Notes under the pieces: model-generated
Told to the model about the DNA's origin: nothing
The model's database searches: none
Seen by the model: only the letters and a program-made list of their open reading frames with translations
Shown: positions 21,670 to 27,959 of the stretch, one piece after another
Layout of the letters: every line of letters begins with the position of its first letter
Numbering within the stretch: the stretch's first letter is position 1
Assembly (NCBI GenBank): GCA_937898885.1
Contig: CALDKD010000077.1
Location: 1 to 27,959 of the forward strand
Reading direction: 5' to 3'
DNA length: 27,959 nucleotides
From: an uncultured Bacteroidales bacterium
GTDB lineage: Bacteria > Bacteroidota > Bacteroidia > Bacteroidales > Bacteroidaceae
Program-made: the position numbers and the translations under genes

Positions 21670-21676
21670 AATTTGT

Positions 21677-21853
21677 ATGGCAACAATTAAAATCAAGCAG
21701 ACAAAGAGCCGCATAGGTGTACCAGGTGATCAGGCCAGGACATTGGATGCTCTGGGACTCCACAAACTCTACAGAACAGCTGAGGTTGAGGATAATCCTT
21801 CAGTGAGAGGTATGATCTACAAGGTCAGACATCTTGTAACCGTTATTGAATAA
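21677..21853 (+). CDS. rpmD: Ribosomal protein L30 (uL30)
   Basis: This 58-residue L30 starts MATIKIKQTKSRIGVPGDQA and ends MIYKVRHLVTVIE. The ferredoxin-like small fold and the LDALGLHKLYRT segment are typical; normal length. It sits in its standard place between rpsE (13 bp) and rplO (16 bp). It is preceded by the only perfect Shine-Dalgarno sequence I found in the cluster. Confidence 0.97.
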   Translation: MATIKIKQTKSRIGVPGDQARTLDALGLHKLYRTAEVEDNPSVRGMIYKVRHLVTVIE

Positions 21854-21869
21854 TTTAAATCAGTAGATT

Positions 21870-22316
21870 ATGAAGTTAAATACATTAAAACCGGCAGAAG
21901 GATCAACCAAGACCAGAAAAAGAATCGGTCGCGGTCCCGGATCAGGACTGGGTGGTACTTCCACAAGAGGTAGCAAGGGTGCAAAGTCTCGCTCTGGATA
22001 CGCCAGAAAGATAGGTTTCGAGGGTGGTCAGATGCCGCTGCAGCGAATTGTTCCTAAATTTGGTTTCAAGAACATTAATCGCATTGAGTATAAGGCTATT
22101 AACCTTGATGTTATTCAGGCCTTGGCCGATAAGAAAGGTGTAGACAAGATTGCAAAGTCAGATCTCATTGAGGCTGGTTATGTCTCTGCAAAACAGCTTG
22201 TCAAAATCCTTGCTTGTGGTCAGCTCACTCGTAAGATTGATGTTGAGGCTGATGCCTTCTCAAAGACTGCATCCGCAGCAATTGAGGCCGCAGGTGGTAC
22301 AGCCATTAAACTTTAA
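21870..22316 (+). CDS. rplO: Ribosomal protein L15 (uL15)
   Basis: This 148-residue late-assembly 50S protein has the glycine-rich N-terminal extension (RKRIGRGPGSGLGGTSTRGS), FEGGQMPLQRIVPKFGF and the C-terminal VEADAFSKTASAAIEAAGG. ATTTAAA lies 10 nt before the ATG and overlaps the rpmD stop region. secY starts 5 bp after its stop. Confidence 0.98.
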   Translation: MKLNTLKPAEGSTKTRKRIGRGPGSGLGGTSTRGSKGAKSRSGYARKIGFEGGQMPLQRIVPKFGFKNINRIEYKAINLDVIQALADKKGVDKIAKSDLIEAGYVSAKQLVKILACGQLTRKIDVEADAFSKTASAAIEAAGGTAIKL

Positions 22317-22321
22317 ATCCA

Positions 22322-23728
22322 ATGAATGCTGAGAATCTTCTGAAATACATTTTAATCCTCGTAGTTGTCGCAGTTGTACTCTATGTCGTAATTAAGAACT
22401 GGGATACACTGAAGAACATCTCGAAGATTGAGGACCTGAGGAAGCGCATCCTTACAACGGTGCTGTTTATTGCAGTTTACCGTCTGGGAAGCCATATTCT
22501 TCTTCCGGGCATTGATGCTGATATGTTGGTCAATCTTCGTCGTCAGACCAGTACTGGCCTTCTATCTCTGCTGGATATGTTCTCCGGCGGTGCATTCTCA
22601 AATGCATCCATCTTTGCTTTGGGTATTATGCCGTATATCTCGGCTTCCATCGTTCTGCAGCTGCTTACCATTGCGGTTCCCAGTTTCCAGAAATTACAGA
22701 AGGAAGGCGAGAGTGGCAGAATGAAGATCAACCAGTACACCCGCTATCTGACATTGGTAATTCTGGTTCTTCAGGGACCTTCGTACCTGATCAATCTTAA
22801 ACATCAGATGGGTGTTGGAATTAATCCTCCTGTTGATTGGACAACATTTATCATCACCTCTACAATTATTCTTGCAGCTGGCAGCTCTTTCATCCTTTGG
22901 TTGGGTGAGCGAATCACTGACAAGGGTATCGGCAACGGTGTCTCTTTCATAATTATGGTTGGTATTATCGCCAGATTCCCATCCGCATTTATGCAGGAGC
23001 TTACTTCACGCCTGACATCGGGCGGTGCCCAAGGTGGTGGTCTCGTAATGTTCTTGTTTGAGATAGTAGTACTGCTTCTCGCGACTGCCGGTACAATATT
23101 GCTTGTACAGGGCGTGCGCAAGGTTCCTGTCCAGTATGCCAAGCGAATTGAGGGCGGAAGGCAGATAGGTGGTGCGCGTCAGTACATTCCACTTAAGGTG
23201 AATGCTGCTAATGTGATGCCTATCATCTTTGCTCAGGCCATAATGTTCATTCCTATTGCCATACTTGGTACTGGTGAGCAGTCAGGCTTTGCTCTTAAAC
23301 TTATGGATACAGATAGTTCTGTGTATAATATTATTTACGCAGTCCTGATTATATTGTTCACTCTTTTCTACACGGCCGTAACTGTTAATCCACAGCAGAT
23401 GGCCGAGGATTTGAAGCGTAACAATGGATTTATTCCTGGTGTCAAGCCTGGTAAACCAACTGCCGATTATATCGATACAGTTATGTCTAGAATTACCTGG
23501 CCTGGCGCGATTTTCCTGACAATTGTAGCTATTATGCCAGCTTTCGCCAGATTGTTTGGTGTAAATCAGGCTTTTGCTCAATTCTTTGGTGGTACCTCAC
23601 TTATCATTTTGGTTGGTGTCGTACTTGATACTTTACAGCAGGTAGAAAGTCATCTTTTGATGCGTCATTATGACGGTCTTCTCAAGACTGGTCGTATCAA
23701 AGGACGTTCCGGTATGTCGGCATATTAA
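22322..23728 (+). CDS. secY: Protein translocase subunit SecY with an extra N-terminal helix
   Basis: This 468-residue channel subunit forms the SecYEG pore for protein export and membrane insertion. The SecY core is complete: amphipathic KIEDLRKRIL, TM1 with YRLGSHILLPGID, the plug-region segment LLSLLDMFSGGAFSNASIFA, GIMPYISASIVLQLL, the cytoplasmic loop VQGVRKVPVQYAKRI and the end LLMRHYDGLLKTGRIKGRS. Unusually, about 22 residues precede the normal beginning (KNWDTLKNISKIEDL), forming a hydrophobic segment of V, I, L and Y at residues 9-24 between K8 and K25. No alternative ATG or GTG start lies between Met1 and the core. SecY normally has ten helices; this would be an eleventh, putting the N-terminus in the periplasm. 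map follows after 9 bp; adk is absent. Confidence 0.97.
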   Translation: MNAENLLKYILILVVVAVVLYVVIKNWDTLKNISKIEDLRKRILTTVLFIAVYRLGSHILLPGIDADMLVNLRRQTSTGLLSLLDMFSGGAFSNASIFALGIMPYISASIVLQLLTIAVPSFQKLQKEGESGRMKINQYTRYLTLVILVLQGPSYLINLKHQMGVGINPPVDWTTFIITSTIILAAGSSFILWLGERITDKGIGNGVSFIIMVGIIARFPSAFMQELTSRLTSGGAQGGGLVMFLFEIVVLLLATAGTILLVQGVRKVPVQYAKRIEGGRQIGGARQYIPLKVNAANVMPIIFAQAIMFIPIAILGTGEQSGFALKLMDTDSSVYNIIYAVLIILFTLFYTAVTVNPQQMAEDLKRNNGFIPGVKPGKPTADYIDTVMSRITWPGAIFLTIVAIMPAFARLFGVNQAFAQFFGGTSLIILVGVVLDTLQQVESHLLMRHYDGLLKTGRIKGRSGMSAY

Positions 23729-23737
23729 TTTACTTCT

Positions 23738-24535
23738 ATGATTTTTCTCAAAACTGATGATGAGATAGAGTTGCTTCGTGAGGCGAATCAACTTGTTGGT
23801 AAGACACTTGCGGAAGTTGCTAAGCTTATTAAGCCTGGTGTTACTACTGCTGAGCTGTCTCGTGTTGCCGAAGAGTTTATTCGCGACAATGGTGCAACGC
23901 CTACCTTCAAGGGCTTTCCGAATCAGGATGGTGAGCCATTCCCGGCAGCTCTATGCACATCGGTAAACGAGATGGTTGTTCACGGGATACCGAATGATGT
24001 GCCTCTCAAGGATGGTGATATTGTATCAGTAGACTGTGGAACATATATGAACGGATTTTGTGGTGACTCTGCCTATACATTCTGTGTAGGCGAAGTTGCC
24101 CCAGATGTCCGTCAGTTGCTCAAGGTTACGAAAGAGTCTTTATATAAAGGTATAGAGTGCGCTGTGGCTGGCAAGCGACTTGGGGATATTGGTAATGCCG
24201 TTCAAAGCTATTGCGAGAGTTTCGGCTATGGTGTTGTGCGTGAGTTTACCGGCCATGGCATCGGACGCGACATGCACGAGGATCCTGCCGTAATGAATTA
24301 CGGTCGCAGAGGTTCCGGTACACTTTTAAAGAAGGGTATGTGTATTGCAATTGAGCCGATGATTACTATGGGCAACAGGCAGATTGCCTTTGTCGGTGAC
24401 GGCTGGGGTGTCTGCACTATTGATCGCAAACCAGCTGCTCATTTTGAGCACACCGTGGCTGTACTTTCAGGAAAGGCCGAGATTCTTTCCTCGTTTGAGT
24501 ATTTAGAAGAAGTTTTGGGAGAAAGAGAGTTTTAA
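23738..24535 (+). CDS. map: Methionine aminopeptidase, type I
   Basis: This 265-residue metalloprotease removes the initiator Met from nascent proteins. The five metal ligands are visible: D99 (VSVDCGTY), D110 (GFCGDSAY), H173 (TGHGIGRDMHEDP), E206 (IAIEPMIT) and E237 (HFEHTVAV). The substrate-site H82 is in MVVHGIPND. No N-terminal zinc-finger extension is present, so it is type Ia. It sits between secY and infA, the position adk-map takes in other phyla. Confidence 0.98.
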   Translation: MIFLKTDDEIELLREANQLVGKTLAEVAKLIKPGVTTAELSRVAEEFIRDNGATPTFKGFPNQDGEPFPAALCTSVNEMVVHGIPNDVPLKDGDIVSVDCGTYMNGFCGDSAYTFCVGEVAPDVRQLLKVTKESLYKGIECAVAGKRLGDIGNAVQSYCESFGYGVVREFTGHGIGRDMHEDPAVMNYGRRGSGTLLKKGMCIAIEPMITMGNRQIAFVGDGWGVCTIDRKPAAHFEHTVAVLSGKAEILSSFEYLEEVLGEREF

Positions 24536-24541
24536 TATAAT

Positions 24542-24760
24542 ATGGCAAAACAATCCGCAATAGAACAGGATGGGGTCATCGTTGAGGCATTGTCAAACGC
24601 GATGTTCCGAATAAGACTGGAAAACGGACACGAGATAACCGGGCATATTTCTGGAAAGATGAGGATGCACTACATCAAGATTCTTCCTGGAGATAAGGTA
24701 AGGGTGGAGATGTCTCCATATGATCTTACTAAAGGAAGAATAGTATTTAGGTACAAATAA
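24542..24760 (+). CDS. infA: Translation initiation factor IF-1
   Basis: This 72-residue OB-fold protein binds the 30S A site during initiation. It starts MAKQSAIEQDGVIVEALSNA and has MFRIRLENGHEITGHISGKM, MHYIKILPGDKVRVEMSPYD and the end LTKGRIVFRYK. Length matches the E. coli factor. rpmJ follows after 12 bp. Confidence 0.98.
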   Translation: MAKQSAIEQDGVIVEALSNAMFRIRLENGHEITGHISGKMRMHYIKILPGDKVRVEMSPYDLTKGRIVFRYK

Positions 24761-24772
24761 ACAAAATACAAT

Positions 24773-24889
24773 ATGAAAGTAAGAGTTTCATTAAAGAAGC
24801 GTACGGCAGACTGTAAGATTGTTCGCAGGAAAGGCCGTCTTTATGTGATCAACAAGAAAAATCCCAAGATGAAGATGCGTCAGGGATAA
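24773..24889 (+). CDS. rpmJ: Ribosomal protein L36 (bL36), zinc-free form
   Basis: This 38-residue protein begins MKVRVSLKKRTADCKIVRR and ends INKKNPKMKMRQG. The canonical L36 binds zinc with three Cys and one His. Here only one Cys (C14) remains and the others are replaced, so it should not bind zinc. Zinc-free L36 is common in Bacteroidota as I know it. Short length makes it easy to miss. rpsM follows after 26 bp. Confidence 0.95.
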   Translation: MKVRVSLKKRTADCKIVRRKGRLYVINKKNPKMKMRQG

Positions 24890-24915
24890 GTTCGAGTAAA
24901 TTAATTAATTGATAT

Positions 24916-25296
24916 ATGGCAATAAGAATCGCTGGAGTTGACATCCCACAAAACAAAAGGGGTGAAATCGCTTTAACCTACATTTTTGGTATTGGTCGCA
25001 GCAGCTCTATCAAGATTTTAGAGAAGGCTGGTGTTGACAAAGACATCAAGGCTCAGGATTGGACTGATGCTCAGGCAGCAGCCATTCGTGAAGTCATTGC
25101 TGCAGAGTATAAGGTAGAAGGTGACCTCCGCAGTGAGGTACAGCTGAACATTAAGCGTTTGATGGATATTGGTTGCTATCGCGGTATCCGTCATCGTAAC
25201 GGTCTGCCTGTCCGTGGTCAGAGCACCAAGAACAACGCACGTACCCGTAAGGGACGCAAGAAGACTGTCGCTAATAAGAAAAAGGCTACTAAATAA
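24916..25296 (+). CDS. rpsM: Ribosomal protein S13 (uS13)
   Basis: This 126-residue head protein makes bridges B1a/B1b to L5 and contacts P-site tRNA through its basic tail. It has MAIRIAGVDIPQNKRGEIAL, TYIFGIGRSSSIKILEKAGV (a helix-two-turn-helix), CYRGIRHRNGLPVRGQSTKN and a KR-rich C-terminus (NARTRKGRKKTVANKKKATK). It opens the alpha-operon block with no visible promoter of its own. rpsK follows after 7 bp. Confidence 0.98.
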   Translation: MAIRIAGVDIPQNKRGEIALTYIFGIGRSSSIKILEKAGVDKDIKAQDWTDAQAAAIREVIAAEYKVEGDLRSEVQLNIKRLMDIGCYRGIRHRNGLPVRGQSTKNNARTRKGRKKTVANKKKATK

Positions 25297-25303
25297 TTGA
25301 ATC

Positions 25304-25693
25304 ATGGCAAAGAAAACAGTTGCAACAAAAAAGAGAAATGTGAAGGTCGATGCAATTGGACAGTTACACGTTCATTCATCCTTCAATAACATTATCGTAA
25401 CTCTTGCAAACGCAGAGGGTCAGGTCATCTCCTGGTCATCAGCTGGCAAGATGGGTTTCCGTGGTTCAAAGAAGAACACTCCTTATGCTGCTCAGATGGC
25501 TGCAGAGGATTGCTCAAAAGTCGCTTATGATCTCGGTCTGAGAAAAGTTAAGGCATACGTGAAGGGCCCGGGAAACGGACGTGAGGGGGCTATCCGCGCT
25601 GTGCATGGCGCCGGCATTGAGGTAATTGAGATTATTGATGTGACTCCGCTGCCACATAATGGCTGCCGTCCACCAAAAAGAAGAAGAGTTTAA
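25304..25693 (+). CDS. rpsK: Ribosomal protein S11 (uS11)
   Basis: This 129-residue platform protein shapes the E-site mRNA path. It has LHVHSSFNNIIVTLANAEGQ, SWSSAGKMGFRGSKKNTPYA and the C-terminal DVTPLPHNGCRPPKRRRV, which includes an Asn-Gly pair (the Asn next to Gly forms isoaspartate in E. coli). rpsD follows after 19 bp. Confidence 0.98.
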   Translation: MAKKTVATKKRNVKVDAIGQLHVHSSFNNIIVTLANAEGQVISWSSAGKMGFRGSKKNTPYAAQMAAEDCSKVAYDLGLRKVKAYVKGPGNGREGAIRAVHGAGIEVIEIIDVTPLPHNGCRPPKRRRV

Positions 25694-25712
25694 TTTTTAA
25701 TCTTAGAAAGAA

Positions 25713-26318
25713 ATGGCTAGATATACTGGACCAAAAACCAAAATTGCCCGTAAGTTCGGAGAGCCTATATATGGCGCTGATAAATATTTTGAGAACAGAA
25801 AGTTCCCGCCCGGACAGCACGGAAATGGTCGTCGCCACAAGGCTTCTGAGTATGGTGTCATGCTTGCTGAGAAGCAGAAGGCTAAGTACATGTACGGCGT
25901 TTTAGAGAAGCAATTCAGAAATATGTTTGATAAGGCATCACGTGCTGATGGTATCACTGGTGTGAATCTTCTTCAGATGCTTGAGTCTCGTCTTGACAAT
26001 GTCGTGTTCCGTCTTGGTCTTGCTACAAGCCGTGCAGCCGCACGTCAGTTGGTAAGCCATCGCCACATTGTTGTTGATGGTAAGGTTCTCAACATTCCTT
26101 CATATCAGGTTCTTCCTGGTCAGATCGTTGGTGTTCGTGAGAGATCAAAATCTCTTGAGGTAATTGATGCTTCATTAGCTGGTTTCAATCACAGCAAATA
26201 TCCTTGGATTGAGTGGAATGAGCAGGATAAGTCTGGCAAATTCCTTCACAAGCCGGAGCGTGAGGATATTCCAGAGAACATCAAGGAGCAGCTGATTGTT
26301 GAATTGTATTCTAAATAA
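25713..26318 (+). CDS. rpsD: Ribosomal protein S4 (uS4)
   Basis: This 201-residue primary 16S binder starts 30S body assembly and represses the alpha operon in E. coli and its own gene in Bacillus. The N-terminal region (MARYTGPKTKIARKFGEPIY) lacks the four-Cys zinc knuckle. The S4 RNA-binding domain is RLDNVVFRLGLATSRAAARQ, then HRHIVVDGKVLNIPSYQVLP, split here at the usual turn. rpoA follows after 11 bp. Confidence 0.98.
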   Translation: MARYTGPKTKIARKFGEPIYGADKYFENRKFPPGQHGNGRRHKASEYGVMLAEKQKAKYMYGVLEKQFRNMFDKASRADGITGVNLLQMLESRLDNVVFRLGLATSRAAARQLVSHRHIVVDGKVLNIPSYQVLPGQIVGVRERSKSLEVIDASLAGFNHSKYPWIEWNEQDKSGKFLHKPEREDIPENIKEQLIVELYSK

Positions 26319-26329
26319 GCAGTAGTCAA

Positions 26330-27322
26330 ATGGCAATATTGGCATTTCAAAAACCTGATAAGGTTGTCATGGTTGAAGCCGACGCCAAGTACGGCAAATT
26401 TGAGTTCCGTCCTTTGGAACCCGGATTCGGTATCACCATTGGCAATGCTCTTCGCCGTATTCTGCTTTCATCCCTTGAGGGCTTTGCCATCAACACAATC
26501 AAAATTGATGGTGTTGAGCACGAGTTCGCTACCATTCCAGGTGTCAAGGAGGATGTAACAAATATTATCCTTAACCTTAAGCAGGTTAGATTTAAGCAGA
26601 TTGCAGAAGACATAGAGAACGAGAAAGTCAGTATCAAGATAGAGAACACCAAGGAGTTCAAAGCCGGTGATATTGGCAAGTATTTGAATGGATTTGAAGT
26701 GTTGAATCCTGAGCTGGTTATTTGCCATCTTGATTCCAAGGCTTCAACTCAGTTTGAGATTTCCATCAACAAGGGACGTGGCTATGTTCCTGCTGATGAG
26801 AATAAGGAGTTCTGTACTGACGTATATACGATTCCTATTGATTCTATCTATACTCCGATACGCAACGTGAAGTATTCCGTTGAGCCTTATCGTGTAGAGC
26901 AGAAGACTGATTATGATAAGTTGGTTATTGAGATTACTACAGACGGCTCAATTCATCCGAAAGAAGCTCTGAAGGAGTCTGCCAAGATACTGATTCATCA
27001 TTTTATGCTCTTCTCTGACGACAAGATTACAATCGAGAATGTTGACATTGATGGAAATGACGAGTTCGATGAGGAAGTTCTTCATATGCGTCAACAGTTG
27101 AAGCAGAAATTGTCTGATCTGAATCTGTCAGTACGCGCTTTGAATTGCTTGAAGGCTGCTGAGGTTGATACCTTGGGTGATTTGGTGCAGTACAATAAGA
27201 CCGACCTGCTGAAATTCCGTAATTTTGGCCGTAAGTCACTCACTGAGCTTGATGAGTTGCTAGAGAGGTTGAACCTTTCATTTGGAACCGATATTTCCAA
27301 GTATAAATTAGATAAAGATTAA
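26330..27322 (+). CDS. rpoA: RNA polymerase subunit alpha
   Basis: This 330-residue subunit dimerises to scaffold RNA polymerase and contacts promoter DNA and activators. The N-terminal domain (about 1-235) has FEFRPLEPGFGITIGNALRR, ILLSSLEGFAINTIKIDGVE and HEFATIPGVKEDVTNIILNL. An acidic linker (DIDGNDEFDEEVL) leads to the C-terminal domain (about 262-320) with LNLSVRALNCLKAAEVDTLG and KFRNFGRKSLTELDELL. The position between rpsD and rplQ is universal. Confidence 0.99.
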   Translation: MAILAFQKPDKVVMVEADAKYGKFEFRPLEPGFGITIGNALRRILLSSLEGFAINTIKIDGVEHEFATIPGVKEDVTNIILNLKQVRFKQIAEDIENEKVSIKIENTKEFKAGDIGKYLNGFEVLNPELVICHLDSKASTQFEISINKGRGYVPADENKEFCTDVYTIPIDSIYTPIRNVKYSVEPYRVEQKTDYDKLVIEITTDGSIHPKEALKESAKILIHHFMLFSDDKITIENVDIDGNDEFDEEVLHMRQQLKQKLSDLNLSVRALNCLKAAEVDTLGDLVQYNKTDLLKFRNFGRKSLTELDELLERLNLSFGTDISKYKLDKD

Positions 27323-27325
27323 ATA

Positions 27326-27787
27326 ATGAGACACAATAAGAAATTCAATCATCTGAGCCGTACTGCCTCTCATAGAAACGCTATGCTTGCCAATATGACT
27401 TGTTCCCTTATTCAGAGTAAGAGGATAACAACTACTTTGGCAAAGGCGAAGGCTCTCCGTGTTTATGCAGAGCCTATTATCAACAAGGCAAAAAAGGACG
27501 ACACCAATTCCCGCCGTGTTGTTTTCAGCTATCTTCAGAACAAAGAGGCTGTAACTGAGCTTTTCAAGGAAATCTCACAGAAGATTGCAGACCGTCCAGG
27601 TGGCTATCTTCGCATTGTAAAACTGGGTATTCGTAAGAGCGATGCAACAGAGATGGCGTTCATAGAGTTTGTTGACTATGATGAGAACATGGCAAAGACC
27701 GTTAAAAAGGCTAAGACTCGTCGTTCTCGTAAGTCTTCTGCTACAGAGGCTCCGGCCGCTGAGGCTAATGAGACTGCTGCAGAATAA
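27326..27787 (+). CDS. rplQ: Ribosomal protein L17 (bL17)
   Basis: This 153-residue L17 lies near the tunnel exit. The core starts MRHNKKFNHLSRTASHRNAM and includes LIQSKRITTTLAKAKALRVY, RPGGYLRIVKLGIRKSDATE and MAFIEFVDYDEN. A tail of about 28 residues, first basic (KKAKTRRSRKSS) and then Ala/Glu-rich (ATEAPAAEANETAAE), extends beyond the E. coli end. It is the last gene of the cluster and is followed by a strong terminator. Confidence 0.98.
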   Translation: MRHNKKFNHLSRTASHRNAMLANMTCSLIQSKRITTTLAKAKALRVYAEPIINKAKKDDTNSRRVVFSYLQNKEAVTELFKEISQKIADRPGGYLRIVKLGIRKSDATEMAFIEFVDYDENMAKTVKKAKTRRSRKSSATEAPAAEANETAAE

Positions 27788-27811
27788 GTAAACAACTTTA
27801 TATTAATAATT

Positions 27812-27849
27812 AGAGGAGTGGACATAATGATTCACTCCTCTTTTTTTTT
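27812..27849 (+). terminator. Intrinsic terminator of the ribosomal cluster
   Basis: AGAGGAGTG pairs with CACTCCTCT (9 bp, extendable by one A-T and one G-U pair) and is followed by a run of nine T residues. It lies 24 bp after the rplQ stop and closes the roughly 18-kb plus-strand transcription unit. Confidence 0.9.
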
Positions 27850-27927
27850 ACTCATGTCCATGCCACTGTTGCGTGTGGCTTATTAAAGATTTGTTAAAAT
27901 TCGATTTTCTCTAAAAATAATGTCCGA

Positions 27928-27935
27928 TATGTTTG
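27928..27935 (+). promoter_or_regulatory. Possible -7 box at the right edge
   Basis: TATGTTTG matches TAnnTTTG and may serve a gene beyond the window. No TTTG lies at the right upstream distance, so it is weak. Confidence 0.25.
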
Positions 27936-27959
27936 GCTGGTAAAAAATAAGGGTGTAAT

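Noticed and set aside
24773..24889. Loss of zinc ligands in L36 (and S14) as a novelty
   Set aside because: Zinc-free forms of these proteins are widespread in this phylum and in other bacteria, so this is an ordinary variant.

Overview
The window looks like a chromosomal segment of a Bacteroidota bacterium, most likely order Bacteroidales. Four things point there: PorT (a type IX secretion protein), promoters of the Bacteroidota type (TTTG about 20 bp before a TAnnTTTG box), an almost complete lack of Shine-Dalgarno sites, and a str-S10-spc-alpha ribosomal cluster without tuf or adk. Most of the window is core genome. I found no CRISPR array, prophage or complete insertion sequence.

Left part (1-9285), mixed small units. 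A C-terminal piece of a large Bacteroidales surface protein lacks its upstream frame. It faces a GT4 glycosyltransferase on the minus strand, which follows a tRNA(CAU) gene and that gene's own terminator. Next come a START-like protein, a two-gene unit (LptF/LptG-type permease and class I aminotransferase), a 2[4Fe-4S] ferredoxin on the minus strand, porT, rplS with its own promoter and terminator, a LolD-type ABC ATPase on the minus strand, and asd divergent from it.

Middle (9286-9817). A gene-free, GC-rich, structured stretch is followed by two tandem promoters.

Right part (9818-27787). One uninterrupted plus-strand cluster reads rpsL-rpsG-fusA-rpsJ-rplCDWB-rpsS-rplV-rpsC-rplP-rpmC-rpsQ-rplNXE-rpsNH-rplFR-rpsE-rpmD-rplO-secY-map-infA-rpmJ-rpsMKD-rpoA-rplQ. 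It ends in a strong terminator at 27812-27849. It supplies about half of the ribosomal proteins, EF-G, IF1, the Sec channel, methionine aminopeptidase and RNA polymerase alpha.

The points most worth a second look are a SecY with an extra N-terminal transmembrane helix, a TTTAAA element repeated 9-11 nt before many start codons (an identical 11-mer at rpsL, fusA and rpsJ), two good Shine-Dalgarno sites (rplF, rpmD) in a lineage that rarely uses them, hairpins in the few long intercistronic gaps where S7, S10 or S8 feedback could act, and a glycosyltransferase whose start codon lies directly behind a tRNA terminator.
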